Assembly: GCA_009785595.1 (NCBI GenBank)
Contig: WQVZ01000015.1
Span: 1 to 34,453 of the forward strand
Direction of reading: 5' to 3'
Length of the DNA: 34,453 nt
DNA from: Defluviitaleaceae bacterium
GTDB taxonomy: Bacteria; Bacillota; Clostridia; Lachnospirales; WRAX01
Made by a program: the position numbers and the translations under genes. This document shows, one piece after another, positions 1-9,285 of this stretch. The notes under the pieces are model-generated. The model did not search any database. It saw only the letters and a list, made by a program, of their open reading frames with translations, and was not told where the DNA came from. The stretch's first letter is position 1, and the number at the start of each line of letters is the position of its first letter.

Positions 1-713
1 ATTATGACCACATACCCCATATTGACCCTGCAAAGTTTGACCCGGAAGCAGACTATTTCCATATTACCTCCAACAATACAATCGCCGGCACAAGAATGAT
101 CGACAACTGGCCGGACACAGGCAATGTGCCCTTGGTTTGCGATATGTCTTCCAACATCCTTTCGGAGGTATATGACACCAACAAATTCGGCCTCATTTAT
201 GCCGGCGCACAAAAAAACATGGGCCCATCCGGCGTTACTATTGTAATTATCCGCGATGACTTGCTGGCTCGCACCCCAGATGACATACCAACAATGCTGC
301 AATATACCACACATGTTGAGGCACCAAATATGATGTACAACACACCGCCAACATACGGCGTGTACCTTGCGGGCCTTGTTTTCCAATGGGTTAAAGACAT
401 GGGCGGCGTGGCGGCCATGCAAAAAATAAACGAAGAAAAAGCCAAGCTTGTGTATGACACTATTGATGGCTCATCCCTGTACAAAGGCCATGTTGCTATA
501 AAAGACCGCTCTCTTATGAACATCACATTCGCCACGGGCTGTAAAGACCTTGACGACAAGTTTGTAAAGGAAGCAGGAAAAGTCGGCATGGTAAACTTGC
601 AAGGATACAGAACCGTGGGTGGCATGAGAGTAAGTATGTACAATGCCATGCCTATAGAGGGCGCAAAAGCCTTGGTAGAATTTATGAAGAAATTTGAGAT
701 GGAAAATAAGTAA
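1..713 (+). CDS. serC: Phosphoserine aminotransferase, 5'-truncated by window edge
   Basis: Frame open from nt 3 (YDHIPHIDPAKFDPEADYFHITSNNTIAGTR...) into the 96..713 ORF; SerC-type motifs 'HITSNNTIAGT' and 'FGLIYAGAQKNMGPSGVTIVIIRDDLL' (PLP lysine region). Confidence 0.95.
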   Translation, partial: YDHIPHIDPAKFDPEADYFHITSNNTIAGTRMIDNWPDTGNVPLVCDMSSNILSEVYDTNKFGLIYAGAQKNMGPSGVTIVIIRDDLLARTPDDIPTMLQYTTHVEAPNMMYNTPPTYGVYLAGLVFQWVKDMGGVAAMQKINEEKAKLVYDTIDGSSLYKGHVAIKDRSLMNITFATGCKDLDDKFVKEAGKVGMVNLQGYRTVGGMRVSMYNAMPIEGAKALVEFMKKFEMENK

Positions 714-781
714 AATAAACTTGGGGGCGCACATGTGTTGTGCGCCCATCAACTTTGTACGCAACATCAGAGGAGCATGTT

Positions 782-1285
782 ATGCAAGAATTGATTATTA
801 AGAATGCGAAAACCGCGCAATACAGGGATGTTGATTTAAACACAATCTTTGACCCGGAAAGCAAGCGTGAACAATCCTTTGCTTTTCAAATCGGAGATGT
901 TGTCTCGCCTTATTCAAGCGGAGTAGGCAAACTGGCTGTCAGCTTCTATACCTTGATGCCAGGCAAAAGCAATTACCCTTACCATCAACATACAGGCATA
1001 GAGGAAGTTTTCTATATAATCTCCGGCGCCGGTACCCTTAAAACACCAAAAGGCGATATTATCGTTTCCGAAGGCGATGTCATTGTTATGCCACCAAATG
1101 AGAACGGCGCACATAAGCTGACCAACCATTCCGACAAGCCACTTGTGTATCTTGATATTGATACGGTTGATACCCATGAAGTTGTGCTTTATCCTGATGC
1201 AAACAAAATTAGGGTCATGGCAGGAAAGCTTCATAAATCTTTCAAAATCGAATCCGAAGTAAATTATCTTGAGGGAGAGTGTTAA
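782..1285 (+). CDS. Cupin-domain protein
   Basis: Start at ATG 782 after GAGGAG; cupin motifs 'YPYHQHTGIEEVFYIISGAGTL' and 'GDVIVMPPNENGAHKLTNHSDKPLVYLDI'. Confidence 0.85.
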   Translation: MQELIIKNAKTAQYRDVDLNTIFDPESKREQSFAFQIGDVVSPYSSGVGKLAVSFYTLMPGKSNYPYHQHTGIEEVFYIISGAGTLKTPKGDIIVSEGDVIVMPPNENGAHKLTNHSDKPLVYLDIDTVDTHEVVLYPDANKIRVMAGKLHKSFKIESEVNYLEGEC

Positions 1286-1290
1286 GCAAA

Positions 1291-2436
1291 ATGCACAAAA
1301 TTCTCGCACTTAACAAAATTGCCGCCATTGGCACAGACCAACTGCCAGCGGACAAATTTACCGTTGTGTCCGAAGAAGCCAACCCAACCGGCATTATGCT
1401 CAGAAGTGCCGACATGCATTCTATGGAATTATCCCCCACCCTTCTTGGCGTGGCCCGCGCCGGTGCCGGCGTAAACAACATACCCTTGGACAAATGCGCC
1501 GACCAAGGCATCGTCGTCTTTAACACCCCCGGCGCCAATGCCAATGCTGTTAAAGAGCTATGTATTTTCGGCCTTTTGGCGGCATCCCGCAAGGTTGTCC
1601 AGGGCATAAATTGGGTACAAGGTCTGGCCGGGCAAGAAGGCGTGGCCAAAACCGTAGAGAAGGGCAAAAGTGACTTTGTGGGCCCGGAAATTACCGGCAA
1701 AACCCTGGGCATTGTGGGTCTTGGCGCCATAGGCATCTTGGTGGCCAACGCCGCCGTGGCCTTAGGAATGAAGGTTGTGGGCTATCACCCTCGCCTTTCC
1801 GTGGCCAATGCCCTTACCATGGACCCGCGCATAGAAGCCACCGACGATTTAGAATATATGCTGTCTGTCAGCGATTATGTTTCCCTACACCAGCCCTTAA
1901 AGCCCGAAACCAAGCATATGTTTAATGACGAGCTTTTTGCAAAATGCAAAGACGGCGTGCGTCTGCTTAACTTTGCTCGGGCCGAACTTGTTTGCACCAA
2001 CAGCCTTAAAAAAGCCATAGTCAGCGGCAAAATAGCCAGCTATGTTATTGATTTTCCCGACGAAAATGTCCTGGGCATCGACAATATCATCACCATACCC
2101 CATCTGGGCGCATCCACCCCGGAAAGCGAGGACAACTGCGCATATATGGCCGCCGTCCAGCTTAGGGACTACATCCTTACCGGCAATATCGTAAATTCTG
2201 TAAATTATCCGGACTGCCAGTTAAATTACACCGGCAAGACCCGCATTTGCGTGCTGTCTAAGGATGCTTGTGTTGACCAGCTTACAAAAGCTGTATCCGC
2301 CCTGGGCAAAATTATGGGCATGGTAGCCAAAGAACACAAGGGCTATGCATATGCCATCTTTGATATTGATGGTTCAGTCGCTGATATTTCCAGCATCGAG
2401 AAAGTTGACAAAGTAGTTAAGGTTAGAGTTATTTAG
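1291..2436 (+). CDS. serA: D-3-phosphoglycerate dehydrogenase
   Basis: NAD-binding 'GKTLGIVGLGAIGILVANAAVALGMKVVGYHP', catalytic region 'NFARAELV' and 'IPHLGASTPESEDNCA', C-terminal ACT-like tail; adjacent to serC. Start taken as ATG 1291. Confidence 0.93.
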   Translation: MHKILALNKIAAIGTDQLPADKFTVVSEEANPTGIMLRSADMHSMELSPTLLGVARAGAGVNNIPLDKCADQGIVVFNTPGANANAVKELCIFGLLAASRKVVQGINWVQGLAGQEGVAKTVEKGKSDFVGPEITGKTLGIVGLGAIGILVANAAVALGMKVVGYHPRLSVANALTMDPRIEATDDLEYMLSVSDYVSLHQPLKPETKHMFNDELFAKCKDGVRLLNFARAELVCTNSLKKAIVSGKIASYVIDFPDENVLGIDNIITIPHLGASTPESEDNCAYMAAVQLRDYILTGNIVNSVNYPDCQLNYTGKTRICVLSKDACVDQLTKAVSALGKIMGMVAKEHKGYAYAIFDIDGSVADISSIEKVDKVVKVRVI

Positions 2437-2452
2437 CCAAAGGAGGCACATT

Positions 2453-3700
2453 ATGGCAATTGTCAGACCCTTTAAGGGCATCAGGCCACGGCCGGATTCG
2501 GCCAGTGCCATCGCCGCCCTGCCATATGATGTTATGAATTCCCTAGAGGCTCGGGAGATGGTAAAGGGCAACCCTCTGTCCTTTTTGCACATAGACCGGC
2601 CAGAGCTTAACTTCCCTGTAGGCCATGATATGTATTCCTACGAGGTATATCACATGGCCCGCACGGTGTTTAACAAAATGCGGGACGATGGGCATTTTAT
2701 ACAGGATGAAAAGCCCGTGTACTATATATATCAGCAAACCATGGATGGGCGCAAGCAGACGGGCCTGGTGGCCCGAACGTCTATTGATGATTATGCCAAC
2801 AATGTCATCAAAAAACACGAACTTACCCGCAAAGAAAAGGAACAGGACAGAGTGCGCCATGTAGACGCCATGAACGCCAACACCGGCCCTATTTTCTTGA
2901 CATACAGAAACAAAGCCGATATTTCTTTCATCATGCAGAATTGGGCAGCCAAACACCAGCCTGTTTACGATTTTGTGACAGACCTGGGTGTCGGCCACAC
3001 CGTTTGGATTATTGACTGCCCCGGGACTATTGACGAAATAACCAATGCCTTTGCCAGTATTGATTCGCTATACATAGCCGACGGCCACCACAGAAACGCA
3101 TCCGCCGTAAAGGTAGGAGAGTTGCGCCGTGCACAAAACCCAGGATATACCATGGATGATGCCTTTAATTACTATCTATCCGTTATTTTTCCGGATAACG
3201 AGCTTGGCATAATGGACTATAACCGCGTGGTAAAAGACCTGGGCGGTCTTTCGGCGGCAGAATTTATCGCCAAAATTAAAGATAAATTTGATGTAGAAGA
3301 GCATGGCGGCGGCCAATATAAGCCGGAGAAGCGCCATATGTTCGGCATGTATCTGGATTGCAAATGGTACAAACTTACCGCCAAGCCCGAATTTATCAAC
3401 GAAAACGACCCTGTAGGCTGCCTGGATGTGTCCATACTACAATCCCTGCTGCTAACCCCCGTGCTAGGCATAGCAGACCCACGGGTTGATGCCAGAATTG
3501 ACTTTGTAGGCGGCTTGCGCGGCCTTGGCGAGCTGGAAAGGCGTGTAAACAGTGGTAACATGACCGTGGCCTTTTCCATGTTCCCCACGTCTATGGATGA
3601 GCTTATGTCCATTTCTGACGCGAACGAACTTATGCCGCCTAAATCCACCTGGTTTGAGCCTAAGCTTCTAAGCGGGCTGTTTATCCACGAATTGCGATAG
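2453..3700 (+). CDS. DUF1015 family protein
   Basis: 'MAIVRPFKGIRPRPDSASAIAALPYDVMNSLEARE' and 'LYIADGHHRNASA' are typical of DUF1015 proteins, which often neighbour serA/serC in Clostridia. Confidence 0.9.
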   Translation: MAIVRPFKGIRPRPDSASAIAALPYDVMNSLEAREMVKGNPLSFLHIDRPELNFPVGHDMYSYEVYHMARTVFNKMRDDGHFIQDEKPVYYIYQQTMDGRKQTGLVARTSIDDYANNVIKKHELTRKEKEQDRVRHVDAMNANTGPIFLTYRNKADISFIMQNWAAKHQPVYDFVTDLGVGHTVWIIDCPGTIDEITNAFASIDSLYIADGHHRNASAVKVGELRRAQNPGYTMDDAFNYYLSVIFPDNELGIMDYNRVVKDLGGLSAAEFIAKIKDKFDVEEHGGGQYKPEKRHMFGMYLDCKWYKLTAKPEFINENDPVGCLDVSILQSLLLTPVLGIADPRVDARIDFVGGLRGLGELERRVNSGNMTVAFSMFPTSMDELMSISDANELMPPKSTWFEPKLLSGLFIHELR

Positions 3701-3716
3701 TTGCGCAAAAATAGCA

Positions 3717-3734
3717 GGCGGATAGCCATCCGCC
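3717..3734. repeat. Short hairpin GGCGGAT-AGCC-ATCCGCC
   Basis: Perfect 7-bp stem with 4-nt loop just after the DUF1015 gene. Confidence 0.6.
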
Positions 3735-3743
3735 CGTATACAC

Positions 3744-3774
3744 AAAGCCGCTTGTCTTATCAAGCGGCTTTTTT
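3744..3774 (+). terminator. Intrinsic terminator of the serC-cupin-serA-DUF1015 cluster
   Basis: AAAGCCGCTTG-tcttat-CAAGCGGCTTT followed by a T-run. Confidence 0.9.
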
Positions 3775-3813
3775 ATATGATTATTCTATATACGCATATT
3801 TTTTTGTTAATTT

Positions 3814-6417
3814 CTAATTGCTTATCGCTTGCTTTGCCGCCGTCAGCGCATCCCCCACCCTAGCCGCATCTTTTATGCCCGCCTGGGCCATATTCGGCCG
3901 CCCGCCGCCGCCGCCGCCCGCCGCTTGGGCCGCCGCTTTTACCAAATTGCCGCAGTGTACACCGGCTTTTATTGCATCATCGGTGGCGCGGGCCAATATG
4001 CTGCCACTGTCACCGGAAATACCCGCCAACAGCACTATGCCGCCACCTAGCTTGTCCATTAATATATCAGACAGGTTGCGCAGAGCGTCAATTTCCGTAT
4101 TTTGTAACACAGCAGAAACCAAAGTGTGGCCGCCAATTTCTTCCTTGCCCGCCAAAATCTCATCCACGGCAGAGTTCGCATCCGCTTGACGCATTTTGGC
4201 CAGTTGCCGCTCGGCCTCCTTGGCAGCATTTATCAGCTGCTCCACACGGCTTATCACATTGGCCGCGGGGGTCTTTAAAAATGCCGCAATTTCACCCAAC
4301 TTTGCCTCGATGCTCTGATAATGAGCCAGAGCCGCACCGCCAACAACGGCCTCAATGCGTCGAACCCCGGCAGAAATACCACTTTCGGATAATATTTTAA
4401 AGGAGCCTATTTGTGCTGTGCCAGTTAGGTGAGTACCGCCGCAAAGCTCGACGGCTTGACCGCCAATGTCCACTACCCTCACGGTGTCGCCATATTTTTC
4501 GCCAAACAGGGCCACGGCCCCCATGGCTTTGGCTTCCCCAGGCGTTTTTTCGGTTATATCCACAGACAAATTGGCCAAAATTGCATCGTTTACGGTATTT
4601 TCAATACGAGCCAGCTCTTCCGCCGTAATGGCCGCAAAATGGGCAAAGTCAAAGCGCAGACGGTCGTGTGCCACCAAAGAGCCTGCTTGCTGCACATGGT
4701 TTCCCAGCACCTGGCGCAAAATATGGTGTAACAAATGCGTGGCAGTATGATGGCGGGCAATGTCAAGGCGCCTGGCAGCATCAATGCTTATGCTGGCTGT
4801 CTGACCAACTTCAATGCTTCCTGTCATCTTGCCTATATGGGCAAATTGTCCGTTGCCAGCTTTCATGCAATCCGTAACACGCACCTCGCCAGTTGCGGTT
4901 TTGATAGTAGCAAAATCCGCCTTTTGGCCGCCGCTTTCGGCATACACCGGGGTTTTGTCCAACAGCACGGCCACATCATCCCCACTTTGCGCCGCAATAT
5001 ATAGTATTTTTGCGTCTTCCACCGCATGGCAACAATATCCAACAAACTCCGCCGCAGGTACATCTATGCCATCAAAAACAGATCCTGCATTACCCATAAA
5101 ACCAGCATCTTCCCTGGCGGCACGGGCGCGGCTGCGCTGTTTTTCCATTTCTTCCTTAAAGCCCGCCTCATCTACCGCCAGGCCTTCTTCTTCCAAAATC
5201 TCCCGGGTAAGCTCCAATGGGAAGCCATAAGTATCATGCAATTTAAAAGCATCTGCTCCAGCAAGTACATTTTGCCCCGCCGTTGTCAACTCATCCACAC
5301 ATCGGCGTAGCTGCTCCATACCAGAGTCCAAAGTCTCATAAAATCGCTGTTCTTCTTGTTCTATCAGCCTGTGGATATAATCACGCTTTTCCGCCAGCTC
5401 CGGATATGCACCCTTAAAATTCTCGATAACTACATCTGCTAGTTTAGTTAAAAACAGGCCCTTTGCCCCCAAAAGTTTACCATGGCGGGCGGCACGACGC
5501 AGCAAACGGCGTAGCACATAACCCCGCCCTTCGTTGCTGGGCATTACGCCGTCAGATATCATAAATGTGACGGAGCGAGCGTGGTCGGTAATGATACGTA
5601 TAGAGGTGTCCATCTTTTCGGCGGCACCGTATGTCGCCCCAAAAAGATTACAAACCGCGTCACGCACAGCCTTCATGGTGTCCACATCAAAAAGAGAACC
5701 CACATCCTGCATCACCATAGCCATGCGGTCCAGCCCCATACCTGTGTCGATATTTGTTGTCTCCAGTTTGGAATAGCTACCGTCCTCCCCTTTGTTAAAT
5801 TGGGTGAACACCAGGTTCCAAACCTCTATATATCTGTCCTCATCCGCAGTGACACTGGCCATAAAATCATCCCCGCCATATTGCGGCCCACGGTCATAAT
5901 AAATCTCGCTGCACGGACCGCAAGGGCCAAGGGACAGCTCCCAAAAATTATCTTCCTTGCCCATGCGAAAAATACGATCCGCCGGCACGCCAACCTCTTT
6001 GTGCCATATGTCAAAGGCCTCGTCATCCTCTAAATATACGGATACATACAGTTTATCCATCGGTATTTTAAGCACATCTGTCATAAATTCCCAAGCCCAG
6101 GCAATGGCTTCTTTTTTAAAATAATCACCAAAACTGAAATTGCCCAGCATCTCAAAAAAAGTACCGTGGCGTGATGTTTTGCCCACCACCTCAATATCCC
6201 CGGTGCGCATACATTTTTGGCAGGTGGTCATACGCTTGGCGGGCGGCGTAGCCTGGCCGGTAAAATACGGCTTTAGCGGTGCCATGCCCGCATTTATCAG
6301 CAGCAGGCTTTTGTCATGCTCCGGCACCAAAGAAAAGCTGGGCAGCCGCAAATGCCCCTTGCCTTCAAAAAACGCCAAATATCTGTTGCGTATCTCATTT
6401 AACCCAAGTTTTTCCAT
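3814..6417 (-). CDS. alaS: Alanyl-tRNA synthetase
   Basis: 'LGLNEIRNRYLAFFEGKGHLRLPSFSLVP', 'HTATHLLHHILRQVLGNHVQQAGS', 'ELCGGTHLTGTAQIG', C-terminal 'GGGGGGRPNMAQAG'. ATG at 6417 preceded by GGAGG. Confidence 0.97.
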   Translation of the reverse strand: MEKLGLNEIRNRYLAFFEGKGHLRLPSFSLVPEHDKSLLLINAGMAPLKPYFTGQATPPAKRMTTCQKCMRTGDIEVVGKTSRHGTFFEMLGNFSFGDYFKKEAIAWAWEFMTDVLKIPMDKLYVSVYLEDDEAFDIWHKEVGVPADRIFRMGKEDNFWELSLGPCGPCSEIYYDRGPQYGGDDFMASVTADEDRYIEVWNLVFTQFNKGEDGSYSKLETTNIDTGMGLDRMAMVMQDVGSLFDVDTMKAVRDAVCNLFGATYGAAEKMDTSIRIITDHARSVTFMISDGVMPSNEGRGYVLRRLLRRAARHGKLLGAKGLFLTKLADVVIENFKGAYPELAEKRDYIHRLIEQEEQRFYETLDSGMEQLRRCVDELTTAGQNVLAGADAFKLHDTYGFPLELTREILEEEGLAVDEAGFKEEMEKQRSRARAAREDAGFMGNAGSVFDGIDVPAAEFVGYCCHAVEDAKILYIAAQSGDDVAVLLDKTPVYAESGGQKADFATIKTATGEVRVTDCMKAGNGQFAHIGKMTGSIEVGQTASISIDAARRLDIARHHTATHLLHHILRQVLGNHVQQAGSLVAHDRLRFDFAHFAAITAEELARIENTVNDAILANLSVDITEKTPGEAKAMGAVALFGEKYGDTVRVVDIGGQAVELCGGTHLTGTAQIGSFKILSESGISAGVRRIEAVVGGAALAHYQSIEAKLGEIAAFLKTPAANVISRVEQLINAAKEAERQLAKMRQADANSAVDEILAGKEEIGGHTLVSAVLQNTEIDALRNLSDILMDKLGGGIVLLAGISGDSGSILARATDDAIKAGVHCGNLVKAAAQAAGGGGGGRPNMAQAGIKDAARVGDALTAAKQAISN

Positions 6418-6495
6418 ATGTTCCTCCAAAATTTCCGATTTTTGTTTATTATAGTACGCCGCAGTTCATGCGTCAATAGGCATGGCAAAAGCCAA

Positions 6496-7731
6496 TCACC
6501 CTTCATCATTGCGCCGGTCAAAATATTCTATATATTTCAGCCCCGCATTTAGCGGGCTGTCCGCAAACAAATGCCTAAAAACATCCACAAAATAGTCATC
6601 CGTCATGCTGGCGATAAAGTCCGCTACGGCATCGTTATAATTGCTTTCGGTTTCATATACATACCTTTTCTCGGGGTGCCTGTAGATATCCCCTAAAATC
6701 CTATTGTTAAGATAATGCTGAAAAATAGGCGAGGCATGGTTTTTGTCCCTAACATCTTGCAAAAACCGCCCATACAGCCGCTCCATCATGGGCTGTATAA
6801 CTTCAAAGTACACATCGGCAATTTCTGGGTTTTGGTAAATAGACTCATTATTATCCTTACGCATACTGCGCAGAGCCGCAAGAGTTTGCGGGCTCATGGC
6901 TATATATGGCTGCCCCAGGCTGTGTTTGATGATGTCAATTTGTATGTTATTGATAATATCGGCATTTTTTGTTCCCAAAATATTTTCGGGATAATCGTCC
7001 AAATCCAGCAGCCTTACCTTGCGGGCGTCTTGGCGGTCTTTGCCTATATAGGCTATAATATCGCAAATGCGTACCAGGCAGCCCTCAAGAGTGCTGGGCC
7101 GCAACAGGTGCTTTATTTCCGGCAATGTATAGCATTTTTCCACAAGTTGATTAAGCTCGTCAAAAGTGTCCATTGGCCGCGGCACATATTTTTCAAATTC
7201 ATCCTCGCCACAGTGGCACAATATGCCATTTAGGGTTTGCAGGGCCAAATTGCTTCTGGTAATCTTTTGCAAAACCCTGACGCTGTGTACATTGTGATGA
7301 AAATACCGCCCTGTGTTTTGGTGATACAGCTCATTTAAAAAATCCTCGCCCTTGTGACCAAAGGGAGTGTGGCCCACATCGTGGCCTATGGCAATTGCTT
7401 CTATTAAATCCAAATTAAGCCCTAAAATTCTGCCCAAATTACGGGCGATCCTGGACACCAGCTGCATATGCAAAGAGCGCCGGGTTATGTCGTCGTTTCT
7501 GTACAAAGAAAAAACCTGGGTTTTGTCGGTGCCCCTATTATACAAAGGATTGTTAATTATCTTATCCACATCCACAGCAAAAGCGGTGCGCAGGGCATCG
7601 TCATCGTGTATGCTGTCAAATTCTCGGCGAGCATCCTCGCTTTTGCAGGCATTTTCCGATAGTCCTTCTTCCCATTTTTCCTTAATTCCGTTTAATATCA
7701 AAATTTCTTCGCTGGTAAATTGGTATCCCAT
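6496..7731 (-). CDS. Deoxyguanosinetriphosphate triphosphohydrolase-like HD-domain protein
   Basis: 'RRSLHMQLVSRIARNLGRILGLNLDLIEAIAIGHDVGHTPFGHKGEDFLN' HD motif of the dGTPase family; same strand just upstream of alaS. Confidence 0.9.
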   Translation of the reverse strand: MGYQFTSEEILILNGIKEKWEEGLSENACKSEDARREFDSIHDDDALRTAFAVDVDKIINNPLYNRGTDKTQVFSLYRNDDITRRSLHMQLVSRIARNLGRILGLNLDLIEAIAIGHDVGHTPFGHKGEDFLNELYHQNTGRYFHHNVHSVRVLQKITRSNLALQTLNGILCHCGEDEFEKYVPRPMDTFDELNQLVEKCYTLPEIKHLLRPSTLEGCLVRICDIIAYIGKDRQDARKVRLLDLDDYPENILGTKNADIINNIQIDIIKHSLGQPYIAMSPQTLAALRSMRKDNNESIYQNPEIADVYFEVIQPMMERLYGRFLQDVRDKNHASPIFQHYLNNRILGDIYRHPEKRYVYETESNYNDAVADFIASMTDDYFVDVFRHLFADSPLNAGLKYIEYFDRRNDEG

Positions 7732-7798
7732 TACGTCTCACCTCGCACCTTTTGGCTTCTTTGTGCAAATTATACCATAAGTTGCGCAAAGCATCAAT

Positions 7799-7844
7799 AG
7801 ACCTGTTCCAAAAATTGATCCAACATGGGCTTCGGAACAGGTCT
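7799..7844. repeat. Inverted repeat H1 (AGACCTGTTCC ... GGAACAGGTCT)
   Basis: Perfect 11-bp arms, 24-nt loop; 3' side of the 7880..8653 gene. Confidence 0.85.
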
Positions 7845-7879
7845 GGTGCTTATATTGCAGAAAACACAAAACTCATATG

Positions 7880-8653
7880 TTATTCGTCGCTTGTGGTATG
7901 CAGTCTCGTAACAGAAAGTTTCCCACGTATAATTTCCAAGCTCTCCGGCAGACGCAGAATAACCGCCAGAGAGTTTTCCGCATGCGCATGGGATGTCTGG
8001 TGCATAAAGGCATGAACCAAACTGACACAGCGTTGCCCGGCCTGGGCCGTAACGCGCTCTGTGCGGACTATTTCGGCACCGTTTTTAAACACCATCTCCA
8101 CAGTGACGGCCTGACGCCTAAGGTTTTCCGCTTCTATATCCAATTCTATCTTAAATTTTCCACGGTGCGGCAGCAAAATAAGGGTGTCTTTCCCTTTGTG
8201 TATCAGGCGTGCGCCATCTTCGCAGCATTTTACCTCTTTAAGACGCAGTATTTCCTTTGCGCGCCACGGACACTTTGTTAAGACCGAGAAAACCGACGTG
8301 CAGTGGCGAGATGGAGGTGGCGGAGGAGGTGGCGGAGGTGGCGGTGGCGGACAAGGGGATGGGCAGGGAGGGCCTGTTACTAAAGCCAGTTTGTTTTTGA
8401 GTACAATTTGCATATCTGTAATTTGCTGAATAAGAAAAGAAGCACTCCTGTTTACCTCCAAAATCATTTGCAGGGTCTTGTCGGTGCACCCCTTTGCTTT
8501 GGCGCAGTCAATAACATATTGTATTTTCTTGCTTTCTGCTTCTATTATATGACTTAACGCCATTTCTTCGGCAGCAATAGATGCTATTATGGCCGCAATA
8601 GCCTGGTCACGTGTCATAATAGTTTTCGGATCCGGAAAGCTAGGCATAGACAT
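7880..8653 (-). CDS. Poly-proline protein with N-terminus resembling Firmicutes spore/cell-surface collagen-like proteins
   Basis: 257 aa; 'TRDQAIAAIIASIAAEEMALSHIIEAESKKIQYVIDCAKAKGC' resembles the '...[24 protein letters not shown]...' N-terminus of many Firmicutes collagen-like proteins; then PPCPSPCPP+poly-Pro linker and a Cys-containing C-terminal domain. SD 'AGGAG' upstream. Confidence 0.7.
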   Translation of the reverse strand: MSMPSFPDPKTIMTRDQAIAAIIASIAAEEMALSHIIEAESKKIQYVIDCAKAKGCTDKTLQMILEVNRSASFLIQQITDMQIVLKNKLALVTGPPCPSPCPPPPPPPPPPPPPSRHCTSVFSVLTKCPWRAKEILRLKEVKCCEDGARLIHKGKDTLILLPHRGKFKIELDIEAENLRRQAVTVEMVFKNGAEIVRTERVTAQAGQRCVSLVHAFMHQTSHAHAENSLAVILRLPESLEIIRGKLSVTRLHTTSDE

Positions 8654-8680
8654 TTTGTTGTTCTCCTTTCGGTGTTTTAT

Positions 8681-8729
8681 ATTAGACCTCTTGCGAAATT
8701 GTGTGAGTTATTTTCGCAACAGGTCTAAT
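8681..8729. repeat. Inverted repeat H2 (ATTAGACCTCTTGCGAAA ... TTTCGCAACAGGTCTAAT)
   Basis: 18-bp arms with one mismatch, 13-nt loop; immediately 5' of the 7880..8653 gene. Confidence 0.85.
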
Positions 8730-8759
8730 GCCTTTGATATATTCTATGCCGAGCCCGAG

Positions 8760-8790
8760 AACCTGTTTACCATCTTGCTTTAAACAGGTT
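8760..8790. repeat. Inverted repeat H3 (AACCTGTTTA ... TAAACAGGTT)
   Basis: Perfect 10-bp arms, 11-nt loop; shares the ACCTGTT/AACAGGT core with H1 and H2. Confidence 0.8.
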
Positions 8791-8980
8791 ATAAGTGATG
8801 CCCTTACAAAATGTATGTAAAATATAAAACAATTTGTTTGCTATTTGTAGCATAATGCCTCCTGCCTAATATTTCGGCAAATTAACTGTACAGTCGTGAA
8901 ATATCGCGAATATAGCACAAATACACGGTTACGGCGGTATTAAAGTTATGTTACAGTTTGGATAAAAAGCAGCAAAGACT

Positions 8981-9009
8981 TTGACAATGTCTTGTCATTC
9001 TGATATAAT
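8981..9009 (+). promoter_or_regulatory. Consensus sigma-A promoter for the SLH surface protein
   Basis: TTGACA - 17 nt - TATAAT, exact consensus in both hexamers. Confidence 0.85.
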
Positions 9010-9285
9010 TTCATTTAACGGGCTGTAGTGTCGGCAATATATGGTGCAAACCTTACATTGTCATATTAGGCCCCTTTCAATTTATCAGGGCATAGTTTTA
9101 TGCCAACAAAATACATATTCGCATCAAGAACCTATTTTTTGCGCCATGTACTTTTGCTTTGTGAAAGTGGCACACTGCAAAAGCAGCACATTATAACCGC
9201 GATAAATCGGACCGAGGTGTGATTTTGTATTTTGTGGCAAAAAACATGCCCAAATATTCTGCAAAAAAGAGGAGGGTAACTATTT

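Noticed and set aside
197-649. Antisense ORFs opposite serC, serA, DUF1015, alaS, dnaK, dnaJ, hrcA (e.g. 197..649 -, 3829..4400 +, 19673..20755 +, 22266..22688 +)
   Set aside because: They lie opposite clearly recognisable conserved genes and translate to compositionally odd, unfamiliar sequences.
6418-6495. T-box leader upstream of alaS
   Set aside because: Only about 78 nt separate the dGTPase-like stop from the alaS start; too short and no T-box sequence visible.
8308-8352. GGC/GGT/GGA-rich tract (plus-strand poly-Gly ORF 8184..8429)
   Set aside because: It is the complement of the poly-proline linker of the minus-strand gene.
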